Part shown: positions 9,311 through 23,391 of the stretch, in pieces | Layout of the letters: every line of letters starts with the position of its first letter | Numbering within the stretch: the stretch's first letter is position 1 | Source: Asterias rubens | Taxonomy: Eukaryota; Echinodermata; Asteroidea; Forcipulatida; Asteriidae | NCBI RefSeq assembly: GCF_902459465.1 | Contig: NC_047068.1 | Span: 13,973,195-14,037,194, forward strand | Length of the DNA stretch: 64,000 bases | Reading direction: 5' to 3' | Translations under genes and position numbers: made by a program | The notes under the pieces: generated by a model | Told to the model about the DNA's origin: nothing | What the model saw: the letters and a program-made list of their open reading frames with translations, nothing else | The model's database searches: none

Positions 9311-12300
9311 ATGGAGTACAACAACAACATGTCTACTGTGAGCAAAGGAGCTATAGGTCAGTCTAGTCAAATTCATCTCGCTGGTAGTTATGGCGGTTTT
9401 AGTCGGGGTCGGAGGAAATCGGTGGCTGTGGCAGTACTTCAAGAAGAGGATGAAGAAAGAGTTCTTCAAGAAACCCTGAAAGTCGCCGTTTCGGAAATGA
9501 AACATTCCAAATCAGGGTGAGTATGACTCTTGATTGAGTAAGGTTTTGTTTGTATAGATGATCTTCCTGTCTCTAGTCTAAGCATGGGTCTAAGGGAACT
9601 CGGCAAGCTCTCAAGCAAGGGGATAATAAACGCCAAGCTGTCAACACTACAGCAAAAGGTCTGGTGTATTGAAATAGTCGATTTCACCAATTTCTTCCTA
9701 ACTTAGGATTAATCTTAGGACTTTAAGGACGAGTCCCAGACAATGCACACTGTAGCATGCATACCTTAAGATTAATCCTAAGTTAGGACGAGTTACTCGT
9801 TCTACTTAGGATAGGATTAATCCTAGCGTATTGTGAAATCGGCTGCAGGGCACATTTTTGTAAATTAAGCACAACAACTCGCTAAACACAGGAAAGTATT
9901 GCCAATATTACATTAAAGTTTACATTGTTGTGACTGGTGGTGCCCCACTCAATTTTGACGATCTTTTTCTTTCAAAGCAAAAACTGAGTGGGGTACCAAT
10001 GACATTGTCACAACAATGTAAACTTAATGTAATTTTGGCTGTTAACCTAATACACCTGTTTCTGTTAAGCGATACTTTTCTGTGCTTAAAAAAAGCAAGA
10101 TTTTCTGCTTTTCTGTGCTTAGCAAGTTTTTGTGCTTACAGGCTTTACGAAATTGGGCCCAGGCTTGATTGGAGTTGTGGCAGTGGCGGTAGCACGATAG
10201 TTTGGATCCCAGCTCCTCCCAAGGTGATCCACAAGTTCACAAGGTCGTCATGGCCGAGCAGATTAGAGCATGGTGGATCGGGGTGTGGGTTCAAATCCTG
10301 GTCATGACAATTGTGCCCTTGGCCTTGAGCATGAAGCTTCACTTATTGTTTCTCTTTACCGAGTGGTGTAAAGGTACCTGCTGAGGGTAGAGATTGATTA
10401 TGTTTTGTTTGCACAAGCCTTCGGAGTGCCGCGGCACTATTTTTTAAGATAAAGATTGAAACAAGTCTATGTTTGTATTTGCTGGGACTGTTTGCTGAGT
10501 AAACACACTGTTAGGTTAGATAACATCCTGCTTGTAAAGCCATTAGGTACGTTTAGTGGAAACAATCAGGTTGTTCCTGTAGGTTGTTCCTGATGTGGGA
10601 ATTGGAAATTTGTAATCAAGGATCTTTGAAAAGGTGGCATGACTTGTCAGAAGCTGGAAGTTGGGAGCACTAGGTCATCGAGTTTTCACACTTGGGGTTT
10701 CTCACTTAGTTCTTCTTCACCTGTATCGTACAGCATGCCGCAACAGGATTTCTGACTGAAGACTGAAGACTATAACTCACTGTCGAATCATTTCTCGCCA
10801 TCAGAATTCCATATTTCATACTAAGGATGCGTTTCATCAGCATGTAGCAAGCCAGCAGTGCAATACTTTATGCACCATACGTGATGCCAGCGGACCAACT
10901 GTTTTGAGTGACGCTGTTCCTGCTAAGCCTGAGGCCTATGTGCTGCCATTTCTGCAAATTCCAGCCTTTTTCATTTTTTTCTGCTTCAGACTTAGAAAAA
11001 GTTTGGCCACTAAAAAATTATTGGCCAGGCCGGCCGCACAACTGTTAAGTGACGCTGTTCCTGCTAATTATGAGGCCTATGTGCTGCCTTTTCCAGCCTA
11101 AATTCATTAGTCTACTTCGGACTTAAAATGTTTGGTCACTGATCAAAAGTCGGAACAACAGTTAAGCCTGAGACCTATGGACTGCCAATTCCAGCCTAAA
11201 TTCACTATTCTACTTCAGACTCCAAACGTTTGATCACTGACCCAAAAGACAAACTTTCTTCTTATCCATTATGGCTCAAAACATTACAGCCACACTAGCT
11301 CACCAGCCAGCAATGGTAAATGCTATGAAAGAATCCAGAGATGAGTCTAAAGAATTTCTCAACAGATTTTCTAATTTGACGTAAGTATTGCTTGGTAAGG
11401 TTTGCCAGTAACTTCTTCAGTGACTAGCCAGCAACAGGACAATTTTTCCACTAGTGTATAGTCCCCCAGATTTTTCCCTAGTCCCTATTTCTTAAAACAG
11501 GGATTGTTTTCAACACTGAACTAGCCATCCAGACCACTTGAAGAGAATTTTAACTGGTCCTGATGTATTTTAACCACCATTTGGCTAGTGAAACACGGTT
11601 TTTAAAGGAGAGTTGCTCTATCAATGTGTTGTTACATGTTGATCTACCATGTACTTGGTAAGATCCAATTACGCCCTGCTGAAACTTTGGTTGTTGTGTT
11701 AACTGGAAATTAAGTTTATTTTGATATTTTTGCTGTAAAAATGTTTGTGTGAGTACGAGAACATTTTGGTAGTCAAGTCAGTCCCATAAGCCATTTTGAG
11801 ATATGGCGGACACAATGCTATGCTACAACCATGGAGGGAGGAAAGGTGCATCCTTCCTCCATGCTACAACACTATTAATTTTGGGTCAATTTGTTGGTAT
11901 GCACCCAAACTAAACAGTGTCCACCGTTACTCAAAAAGGCTAACTGTACACCGTGTACCTTTCCCAGATACATTGTAGCATGAGTCATCAGTTATGATGT
12001 ACAGCACTGGTGTTAATTACACAACACAACACAACTCTTTTTATGTAATCATTGACTGAGGGTGGAGTGAAGTGGCTGAGTGAGCAGTCTAGCACCCATA
12101 GCTCCATGCCCAAGTGGAGCTCCTGTCTCTCCCCACATGGGTCTTTAAAGGCACTGGACACCTTTGGTTATTGTCAAAGAGTAGTATTCTTACTTGGTGT
12201 GTCGCAGCATGCATAAAATAACAGGCTGTAGTGAATATATTATTAATGAAAGGGAAAACACCCTTGTTTTATTACTTTGTGTGCAAAGGTCCTATCCAAG

Positions 12301-15300
12301 TGTCCTTCAGCAAGTGCTTTTTCATTTAAATGAGACATTGTGAATAAAGCTCAAAGGTCTGATGTGTTGTGCAGACTGTAAAGGAAATGTTTGTTTTTTT
12401 TGTTTTGTTTTCAAGGATGGGTCCTTGAATTGTTTTTCTCAATGTAATGTCGATTTATAGGCAATTTAAAAGAAATAAGTGTAAGTTTCAGTTGTATTCA
12501 TTGTCTACTTGCTGAGAAAACAGCAAAAATTGTCATGCGGTGAATGCTTTCCCTTGTATAGCAGAGCAAAATGCTAAGCAAAATGTGTCAGTTACTATCA
12601 GTCATTCAGATATCATCATTTGCTACTCAATTTTACCATTCAGTATGCACACATTTTGTTCAGTCAAAATATTTTGCTATGCATGCTGGATGAAATCGTT
12701 CCCTAACATGTTTTTTATTCGCACGAGCGTCAAATACCCCTGACGTCTGGTACCAACTGCATCTCTCTGGCCCCCCAGCATTCTCAAATGGTCACCAACC
12801 GAATGGACGCATTCCCAAGCAGAAATCAACCCTTATAAATCTGAGAAATGATTCATGTATACTGGTTTCTCAGAATTTGTTTCAAAATATGCACTGGACA
12901 CTATTGGTAATTACTAAAAAATAATGACTAGCATAAAACCTTACTTGGTAGCGAGCAATTGAGAGCTCTTGATGGTATTAAACATTGTGAGAAACTGCTC
13001 ACTCTGAAGTACATGTGATGCAGGTTTTGAGAAAGAGGTAATTTCTCACTCAATAATAAAATGACTTCAGGCCTGAAGCCTTTGACTGTGCATCCTGAAA
13101 GCACACAAAATGGTGCAACAATGGTGTATTTTCTTGCATTATTTTCAATTGCAACTTCAATGACCAATTGAGCACAAACTTTCACAGGCTTGTTATTTTA
13201 CACAACGTGAGAAGACAATTACCAAAAGTGTCAAATGCCTTTAAATAATATCAACAGCTGCAGTGCTTGGTCATATAGCTTTGGTGTATTTACTGAGCTA
13301 CAACTAGCAACCTACCTCTAATGTGGCTCAAATTCTTTGTTCCCAGGGTCTCTGAATCAGATGGAAACTTCTTCGAGAATTTCTCCGCTTTGCCAAAAAA
13401 ACAACAGAGTTTACAGTTCAGGAAGAATGCTGGCAGTTCGAAGGTAATTTGGTTTCAGCAGAGCTGCTTTTATGAACTTTAAGGCAAAGTTTACTTCTTT
13501 TTATTGACTGTTTGATTGTTTTTATCCTAATATAATGTAGATGTATCAATATGTTAAAGGCAGTGGACACTATTGGTAATTACTCAAAATAATTATTAGC
13601 ATAAAACCTTTCTTGGTAACGAGTAATGGGGAGAGGTTTATAGTATACAAATATTGAGTGGCTCAGAGTGGAATGGGAAGAATATTATCGCAAGGTAAAA
13701 TTTGGATGGAACAGTCCAAGTTTTACAGAGCAATAATATTCCTTCCATTTCACGAATTAAAGCCACTCAATATTTGTTTTATATAACTGACAAATAGATC
13801 CTTGTAATTTGATGTATTTGAAAAGTATTTCATTATGAAAAATCACACAAATTACTGACAACCAAAAATCATGTAGCGCCGGCCACGTAGCGGCAGCAAT
13901 TCACAAATCGAATCACAACCTTTTGCACAGGTGCTCCTTTGTTTTAGCAGCTGCGCGGTAGCGCTGTACTGCTCAAAAACATTGGGAACAAGGATGATCC
14001 CAACTGTTGAATGGGAAATGCTATTCCCCATGGGCGAATAGGTCTTTTTGATCGCCGGTGCGGATGGGAGTAATAGTGAATGTCACGTGAAGTAAGTTCC
14101 ACCAATCAAATGACAAGGATCTGTATGTCAGTTACATGTAAACATTGTGAGAAACAGCTCCCTCTGAAGTGACATACTTTTCGAGAAAGAAGTAATTTTC
14201 CACTTATTTGATTTTAAGATCTCAGATTAAAAATTTGGGGTCTCGAAATTAAGCAACGAATTACAACTTCGAATTACAACTTCGGTCTCGAATTACAACT
14301 TCGTGTGACCATGGTGGGACAAGGGTGATTTTTCTTCCATTAATATCTCGCAACTTTGACGACCAATTGAGCTGAAATTTTCACAGGTTTGTTATTTTAT
14401 GCATGTTGAGATACACCAAGTGTGAAGACTAGTCTTTGACAATTACCAATAGTGTCCAGTGTCTGTAAAACAATACAATTTTCCAAAGGTGGTTGTGTTT
14501 TTAAGATAGCTGAATATCAAGAGCGTTTACAACTCAATGCAGGAAGAATAAGCCCTATGAGGTATACACAATCTGAGAAGCCTTACTGACAGTAACGTTT
14601 CTCAGATTCAAATTTTGGGGCATAACAACTTCTATCGTTTTATATAACCACACTACTTTGAAGTGACATGTTTCTCAAAATGCTTCTAACCCAAAATCTT
14701 ATCCTAGCCAAATTTACCACGGCTGCTTTTAATAATTTAACTTGGGCAGAACAAGTAGCTATAAGCCCCTCAGCATAAGGTTACCAGCCAAAATACCATG
14801 TCACTATGTACCCTCTTTGACTGTGATTGGTACCCTGCTCAAATTGGTACTATTTTCTGATTAAGCGGCTCTGTGAAATCGGCCCAAGTATCAAGTTTAT
14901 AAACAGTGCATGAGTCACAAATGTCAACACTGATTAACAAGAACTTGTTTACTTGTTTTTAGCATAAGGCCCATATCAGTCTAATAATATCTTAAGCTAA
15001 CATTCCAGTCAAGAGAACAATGCACGAAAGTAGTTTACTGCGTTTGTACAAGGTGTTGTTGGTAAAGTACATCCTAGGGTATAAAAAGGACAAACAATTC
15101 TGATCACTTGTAATGTGTTTGTAAATGAGTAACACTTTGGTAGTTTGCTAAAATTTCATTTTATCACAGCATGCTAAGGAAAGATCAGTATGATTTGTCC
15201 TTTGTGCTGGTAGTTCCTTGAGTCAGGCTACGTCCCCTAGCCTTAGATCTCAAAGGTTTTTCTCAGGATCCCTTGCTGTTCCCAAAAGTGGTGCCTTCTT

Positions 15301-18300
15301 ATGTAATAGACCTACCCTCACATTTGTCATACTTGTCCACAATACATCTTTAAACATTCCATTCCAATTTTCCCCCTGGTAAACCGTACCTGTTGTGAGC
15401 AGTTATGGATGCGTTCTGGTAGTACCTGCTTCGGTATTCAACCAGTGTTAAAACATGATATTAAAATGGTTTATTTTTTTTTTTAATCCAACATAGTAGT
15501 GGTTAAACTGAATTGAGATGAATTTACATTAAAATATACAATATTGGTTTATTTTTTATACAATACTTCTAACTTGTAGCATATTTGAAATTTAACAAAT
15601 ACAACATCACAAAAGAAAACTTGGCCTAAAAATAAACAAAAGTCATATAAATTTTTGTAAAAATAGTATTTACGCATGTCAACATGATAGCAAATTTTTC
15701 ATGAAAAAAATCATGTTACTTTTTGCTGCTAATTATCGTCTCAGGAGAATTTATTTTTAGCATGTAAAGCGTACATGTATTTACCAGTATGGGTTAATAC
15801 CAGTAATGGTAAATACTAAAATAATAATGTATATAACATGACTGTCCTGGAAATATCGCTCTGTGAATTTCACTTTTTTTTCTTCTTAAAAACTTGATGA
15901 CCAATGAAGCTGAAGAGTAGGGATTCATTACATGGCCAAAAACAAAAGGTACTCAAACCCTTTAACAGTGGTTCGCTGACCAATGCCAGTTTAAAGGAAC
16001 ACGTTGCCTTGGATCGGTCGAGTTGGTCTTTGAAAAGCGTTCTGTAATCGTTTGTTATAAAATGCATGTGGGTAGAAAGATGTAGTAAAAGTAGAAAATA
16101 ATGATCCACACAAATATGCCTCGAAATTGCATGGTTTTCTTTTTACCTCAACGACAAACACGGTCGGCCATTAATGGGATGGCTGACTGTATTAGTTGGC
16201 GACGTAAAAGGAAAACTGTGCAATTTTGAGTGATACTTGTGTCAGTGGGGATCATTATATATTGTACTTTTAAAACATCTTTCTAACCATATGCATTTCA
16301 TAACAAACGGTTTCAAACCCTTTTTATAGACCAACTCTTTAAAACATCTTTCTAACCATATGCATTTCAGAACAAACGGTTTCAAACCCTTTTTAAAGAC
16401 CAACTCGTCCAATCCAAGGCAGCACGTTCCTTTAAAATACATGAGGACCTTTCAAAATTATCTCTAAGTGGTCCTGTTGACTAGTTCAGTGTGGCAAAGC
16501 ATCCATACTTCATTTGAAATTATGGACTTAATGAATAAGATGGACCAGTGAAGTGACAAGGTTACTGGTTCTGTTGACTGGTCACCGAAAAAAGGGCAAA
16601 GCCTGCATTAAAATTAAGTTTTAATAATAAAATGGTTGTAGTTGAAAAAAGTCATGCGCTGTTGACCTTGCGTTGAGTTTTGGAATGCCATTTCATCCAG
16701 AGGCCCCATAGTGTGTGTTGGGGTGCACATTATTAATCAATCGATCAATCAATCAGAAGACATTTTTATGGCGCCAAAAATCAACACAAATTGATAGTAC
16801 AATTTGATTTTTATAAACCAACTATATACATCAAGTGATGTTTATTTAATTGTTTTAATCTTCAGTTGAATAAACAGGAAGAACAAAATGAAGAAAACAA
16901 TCAAGTCAGACATTCTCATTTGTATTCATTGTAATTACAGCTAACTTGGTCCAATGCCTCCACAGTTTTGAAGAAAAAAAACCTGTTGAGAACAGTAGTT
17001 CATGGTGTGGGAAAAAAAAATGTTATCTTTTTTTATGGGGGGGGGGGATCTGACTTAATACTCCAATGTATGGCTTCCCTAGCAACAAAGGTGCTGAATT
17101 TGATTGTTATTGTTGTCATGCTTGGCTGGGCAGCAGCTGGTATACATGAATGAGGGGGTGCCAGGCTGCTGACAGCAGCACCTGCTGATGGTGGGAGGCT
17201 GCAGCCATGTGTGCTGTCATAGTGCACCACTAGTCAGCATGGTACATGTACATGGTACAGTGTGTCCACCATGGTTGCTGACCACTTATTGGCAGATTGA
17301 GTTTTCCTTATGATTAATTTTACATGACCATGAAGGATCTACAGGACCCATTAAAGAATAAAAGCATGACAAAATCCCAGGTAGGTGGCTATAGTTTGCA
17401 GAAGTACATGTACATGTATATTTAAAACCACATGGGAAACTGGGTAAATTTTACAACAATTTTGTGTTGAACTAAGACAAATTTGTTAGAGGGAAACTTG
17501 AACCTGAAACTTCCGTATGGAAGTGCCGGTGCTCTACCTGGAAATTTTTCTGTATTCTGCCACATCTTTTGCACTCACTTTTACCAACACGTATGTCTCA
17601 TTTCAGTATGGTACTATTTTATTTCATAACAAATGTAAAAGAGGTGGCAGGATTTGGAAAATTTTCCCTGTACCATAAGATAGGGAGACCCCAACATAGA
17701 ACTGAAATACCCAGTTGGTAGAGCACTGGCATGTTAATCTGGAGGTCGCAGGTTCAAGTCCCACTCCAGCCAATTTGTCTTTGTTCAACCGCTAATTTGT
17801 ATCAATTGTTTTGTTTGAAGTTGAAATAGTTTTGAAATAGTTTTTGTGTGTTTCATTAGGAGAATGAGCAATCGGATGAAGACATCTTGAACAACAGACT
17901 TGATCATCCCTGTAAAGACTTGCCACATCCAACTAAAAAAGAGGTACCTACTACTTGTACATTTACTACGTTCGTTTTCATTTTATCTTTGCTTCAAACT
18001 GGCCAATATTTAAAGGGGAGGGTGGTAAATAGTAACAAGAAATTTGTTGATTTGATAGTTTCCTGCACGATGCATTTGGAACTTTAACAGAATAATATGC
18101 TTGTTATGGGTCTATTTATTCACGATGCATTTGGAACTTAACAGAATAATATGCTTGTTATGGGTCTATTTATTCACAAGTTTACAGAGCCAATCGGTCT
18201 TTATATATTATGTATCCCACATGACCAGTATGCAACGTCATGCAATTTCACTCATACAGAACTCAAAACATCACCTTTTCCAGATTTGTTCTGTATGCTT

Positions 18301-19675
18301 GGCGATTTATTTCATTCTTATTCCTTTGTATTGTCAATTGCTGATTGTTGTAATATGATTGTTGTATTGAAATCGTTTGTGTAACTTTTTCTCTGTAAGA
18401 AAGTTACTTTATATAAATGCTTAGATAATAGTGTTATTATAATGCATTGAACTCTTGAGTCTTGAGTCTTGAGTAAATTAATCCCTTAACGGCTGACGTG
18501 GGAAGCTAAACTGCCAGATGGTGCGTTGGTGGCGTCATTGGTTGACGGTGCAAGGTGCGCAGAGAATAAATAAATAAAAAGGAAACGAAAAGGTTGTGCA
18601 CTATTTACATTGTGCAAGACTGGGTTTACAGCATCCTAGAGCCAGCCAGAGGTCGTAGGACTCTAATTGCTGGCAGGGCAACCTGTTGGAATGCTGAGAT
18701 GGATGGCGCATAGACTGAACTATTTATTATTTTATTTTATTGTAGATTCTTGATTTGTATCGGGTTCTGGTGTCTGTTGTTTATTTTCGTCTTGGGTCTG
18801 TGGATCAGCCCTTCCCAGCGGAGCAAGAACTGTACAGCTACCTCCATGAGGTAAGTCATGCGATCGCAAAAATTAAAGGCAGTGGACACTATTGGTAATT
18901 ACTCAAAATAATTATTAGCATAAAACCTAACTTGGTAATGAGTAAAGGGGAGAGGTTGATAGTATAAAACATTCTGAGAAAAGGCTCCCTCGGAAGTGAC
19001 GTAGTTTTCGAGAAAAAAGTAATTTTCACGAATTTGATTTTAATACCTAAGAATTAGATTTTGAGGTCCCAAAATCAAGCATCTAGAAGCACACAACTTT
19101 GTGTGACAATGGTGTTTTTTCTTCCATTATTATCTCACAACTTCGATCACCAATTGAGCTCAAATTTGTTATTTCATGCATATGTTGAGATACACCAAGT
19201 GAGAAGACTGTTCTTTGACAATTACCAATAGTGTCCAGTGTCTTTAAACTCTTGTTTTATTACTTTGATAGAGTAGGCAATGCTTATATTAAGGGATCAA
19301 AGAGTGGCGGACAAGTTTTTAAATGGCCGTTTAAAACCAGCAGGGTCACGCACAGCTACGACCCGGCAAGGTTTCTAATGGCTATTAAAGACAATTCATT
19401 ACTCTTTTATTCTCCTCCATAAATGCCTTCTTGTTATAAAACGTGGAAGATATAGAACATATAAAAACAATTAAATGATTAAAGGTGACAGATAGAAAAC
19501 TAGAACTAGTTGAGATAAAAAATTAAAAAATAAGTTGAGGTGAAAGGAGGAAAGTAGCAACAAATTAGTTGAGGCTATTACATTTTTTATTTGTCTGCAT
19601 TTCTTCCAGATGTTCAACTCACATGTGTCCATCAATGAACATAACAGCATGGTGTTAACAGTCAGCAAAGAGACA
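9311..19675 (+). CDS. UNC13D: UNC13D exons 1-5: N-terminal region before C2A
   Basis: Exons 9311-9516, 13347-13443, 17860-17943, 18746-18850 and 19610-19675 encode residues 1-186. Exon 1 begins at ATG 9311 and ends in phase 2. Residues 1-129 are polar and poorly conserved. Residues 130-164 hold LDLYRVLVSVVYFRLG, the counterpart of the helix that precedes C2A in Munc13-4. Exons 1-3 are the least certain part because they lack recognisable domains; support comes from open frames, splice sites and phase agreement. Confidence 0.7.
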
Positions 19676-22600
19676 GTAAGATTGTTTATTATAACATATT
19701 ATTGTTATTAATTTCTGGTATTAAATGGAACCAAGCGGGCAAGCCTGAGGCAACTTGTAAACAAGGGTGCTTGCTATGTGAACCAGAAAAACCGGGGTTA
19801 ATCCTTGCTCTTCCACCATTGGGGTTCTGTGTTCTTTTACGTGAAGCTGGTAAAGTATCTTTCTCAAGGACACAAGTACCATGACCAGGACTGGAACCCA
19901 CACTCCGCTGATCAGAAAAAAACAGATCTAGACTCCGCTGCTCTGAATCACTTGACCGTGACACGCCTGTTGTCCATGATGTATGGATGGTGCAAGGCTC
20001 ATAAAACTAAATGATTTGAGGTTTGAACAAGGAAAAATTTACTACTAGAGTGGGATTTGAACAAACAACCTTGGATTCGTGCCGGCTTTCTATTAACTGA
20101 GCTATATGTTGGCAGTCTCCCTATTTTGACAATATGAGGTACTTATTTTATTTCTGTGTTGTTTTGTACAGCATCCTGATAACATTCTTCTTGTTACGAT
20201 CATTGAAGCAAGCCATCTGGTTGGGAAAGACATCAATGGTAAGTGGAATTTTACCATTTTACCCATTGCATTTTGAGGTATCAATGTATATTTGGTATGT
20301 GGTAACACCATGTGTGTGTGTGTGTGTCTACTTGCCTTGCCAGGTTTTAGGGAGTAAAACAAAATATGTGACCCGCTACGTGAAAATGAGTCAGATGTTG
20401 ACAATTTCAAGGATGAGTTATATGCATGTCTGAAAAGAACACTCCAACAGCAGTAATTTGGTATATGTCTAAGCTTTGGGGTGTATCGCGTCGCTGAGTT
20501 ACTTCCGTAATTAGCCAATACACAATTTTTTCTGAAAAACGAATTACAAGTAATGGAAGTGTCGTGGCCGAGCAGTTAAGAGCACCGAATTCAAACTCTG
20601 GTGTTTCTGATCAGCAGAGTGTGGGCTCGAATCCCCAGCCGTGACACTTGTGTCCTTAAGCAAGACACTTTACCATTGCTTCGTCTTTCGGATGGGACGT
20701 AAAGCCGTTGGTCCCATGTGTTGTGTAACGCATGTAAAAGAACCCAGTGCACTTATCGAAAAGAGAAGGGGTACGCCCCGGTGTTCCTGGTTGTGGCTGC
20801 TATTATGCGCCGTAGCACTTTGTAAACCCTTATAAGGTGCTAAATAATTGGGTCTCAGAATTCATCACTGTAATAACCTGGAAGTTTGTATATTATACTC
20901 AGCGCCTTGAGTACCTTCTTTGGTAGATACGTGCGCTATATAAGACTTAGATATTATTATTATTATAAGTAAAGTGATGTTTTAAACTACCATTTCATGC
21001 AAAAAGATACAAATTAGACGTAAGTATGATCACAAAATTGTTGTATTTGTAGCTTCATTGCTTTAAAGTAAGGTTCTAAAGGTTAACCATGCAAATATAG
21101 ATCTTAAAAAGTTTTAAAAAAATAAAAAATTCCACATTAAACTGTCCATTATTTAATAATGCATTGGGCGACCTCTGACTCATTTTCACGTAGCGGGTCA
21201 CATATTATTCTTTATCCCGATGCAATTTTAACAAGATATACTATAATTGAATTCTTGGCAGGGTTGAGTGATCCATTCTGTGTGATGGGAATCCTACCTA
21301 ACGGCGACTCAAAGAAGCCCTTTGTCACTGCTCCCAAAACACCTAATGTCAAATGTCCACCTCATCACAGTAAAGACAAAGATAAACATCAACACCATAG
21401 CGCTCAGGATCTACAGTCAACCACCATCATTAAGGAACAGCTTAACCCAAAGTGGAATGAGAACTTCAGATTGTAAGTCAACTTGGTAATTTTGACGTTG
21501 AATTTGTGAGAGTTGAGAGTGAAAATGGCAGAATACATTAGTAAATTGTTGTGATTTTTTGTTCCAAATGATGAGGGTTATACTTTACTGATGTTTTATA
21601 AAACAAATAGTCAATGTTTTGCATTCATGCAATGGAGATAACATTTTAAATTAGTTGAAAGTTTGCATATTCCATTCAACAAGGCAAAGCTGAGCCGAAT
21701 TGAACATGCCAACCTTCAACTAATTGTTCTCACCAAAGCACATTATAAAGATTCATTATTTGTTTTTTAAATCATTATTGTATTACATGTAAGTGCTGTA
21801 ACTCAAGTAAGTAGCTAGCTGATCATTGATACATGTGTAAAAATGGTCTCATTTCAGCACTTTGATCTTTTTAGCAAAGGCACTATTGACCCCTTGCACG
21901 CGAATCACACGCGCGACCAATGCCACGCTCGCCATGCTGGTGGGCAGTTAGGTTGACGTGTATTAATGCCGCGTCGCCTAAAATGCACACTTTCACTGCA
22001 TAACGGCAGCATAGAGTTAATATAAAAACGCACAGTGAAATTGCCCACCAGTATGGCGCATTCAAGATTTCTTTGCTGATGACGTCAGGTGAAATGGGTC
22101 AATACAAATACATATTACTTCTATTGATATTAGTTACAAAGTTTGTTACATTAACAGTTGGTTTTCATACGTATAAGCCATCTTCTCATATCATACTCAT
22201 TGACATTTCTTACCATTGTTGATTATATTCCAGTCATCTAGATTGTGCTAAAGCAAACGGATGGTTCCATTTAGATGTTTGGTAAGTCAGTGTTTTGTTT
22301 TGTATGTACTGTATTATAGAAGAGTTTGCGGTAACACCATGTAATAACAATCTCTAAATGAGTTGGGGTGGTTCTGAAAAGAACCGTTGGATTAACTCAG
22401 AACCACCCCAACTCATTTAGAGATTGTTATTACATGGTGTTACCGCAAACTCTTCTATAGATTATTTCCACCATGCAAAGTTTCAAATCCTACATATACT
22501 GTATTGTTTAGCCAGTACTAGTTCATTCAATGACCCATGTGAAGTAATTTAGTTTTAGAGAAAGCGATACTGTTGTGTCCTTGGTTAAATAGAAGTGCGC

Positions 22601-23356
22601 CTTCTAGTGTTAAGTTTGTTTTGGGGTTACGCCATCTTTGATGGTAGAGTTGTTTACATTACATAAGGTGAACATGGTAGCATACTGTTAACTAACTTCT
22701 GCGACCTCATGAGTTCCATGCTCTCTAGACTACAGGTACTCGTTGATCCAAATAGTTAAGTTTTAGAAATGCATCAGAGAGCACACAATTATATGCAACA
22801 AGGGTGTTTTTCTTGCATTATTTTCTTGCAACTTTGATGACCAGTTGCGCCCAAACTTTCACAGTTTGTTCACTTCTGCATTTGTTGGGATACACCAAGT
22901 GGGGATACGGGTCTTTGACAATTACCAAAACTATACCCTGCCTTTAAGACTCTACAGTACTTAAAAAATATAAGTTGGAAAACTCACGATGTACCCTAAA
23001 CGGTGTAGTGAAACGATCCAGCTATCATAAATAACAACACCATATTTGGAACATTCCATTCTGTTTTTAGGGACCATGATGAGGAAACTTCAGTCTTGGA
23101 GGTGGTGAAGAAGTCTGGTGAAGTGCAAGGTATCAAGGGAGTCAAGAGGTAAATTCAATGGTGATTCTTAGTCAAATAATAGAAGACTTCAGGCCTGATT
23201 ATGCATCTACTACGCACAATGTTGTACAACAGGGGTGTTTTGTCTTGCATCATTCTCTTGCAAATTCCCTGATTAACTGAATCCAAATGTTCACCGATTG
23301 TTCACAAATGTTCAATTAATGTTCACAGATTGGTTATTTTATAAATGCATTATGTT

Positions 23357-23391
<35 letters not shown>

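Noticed and set aside
17690-17775. Functional tRNA gene on the plus strand
   Set aside because: Several similar copies share the same downstream body and are truncated; this is a SINE family.
20102-20518. 138-residue minus-strand ORF
   Set aside because: Antisense to UNC13D exon 6 and a SINE fragment; no domain.
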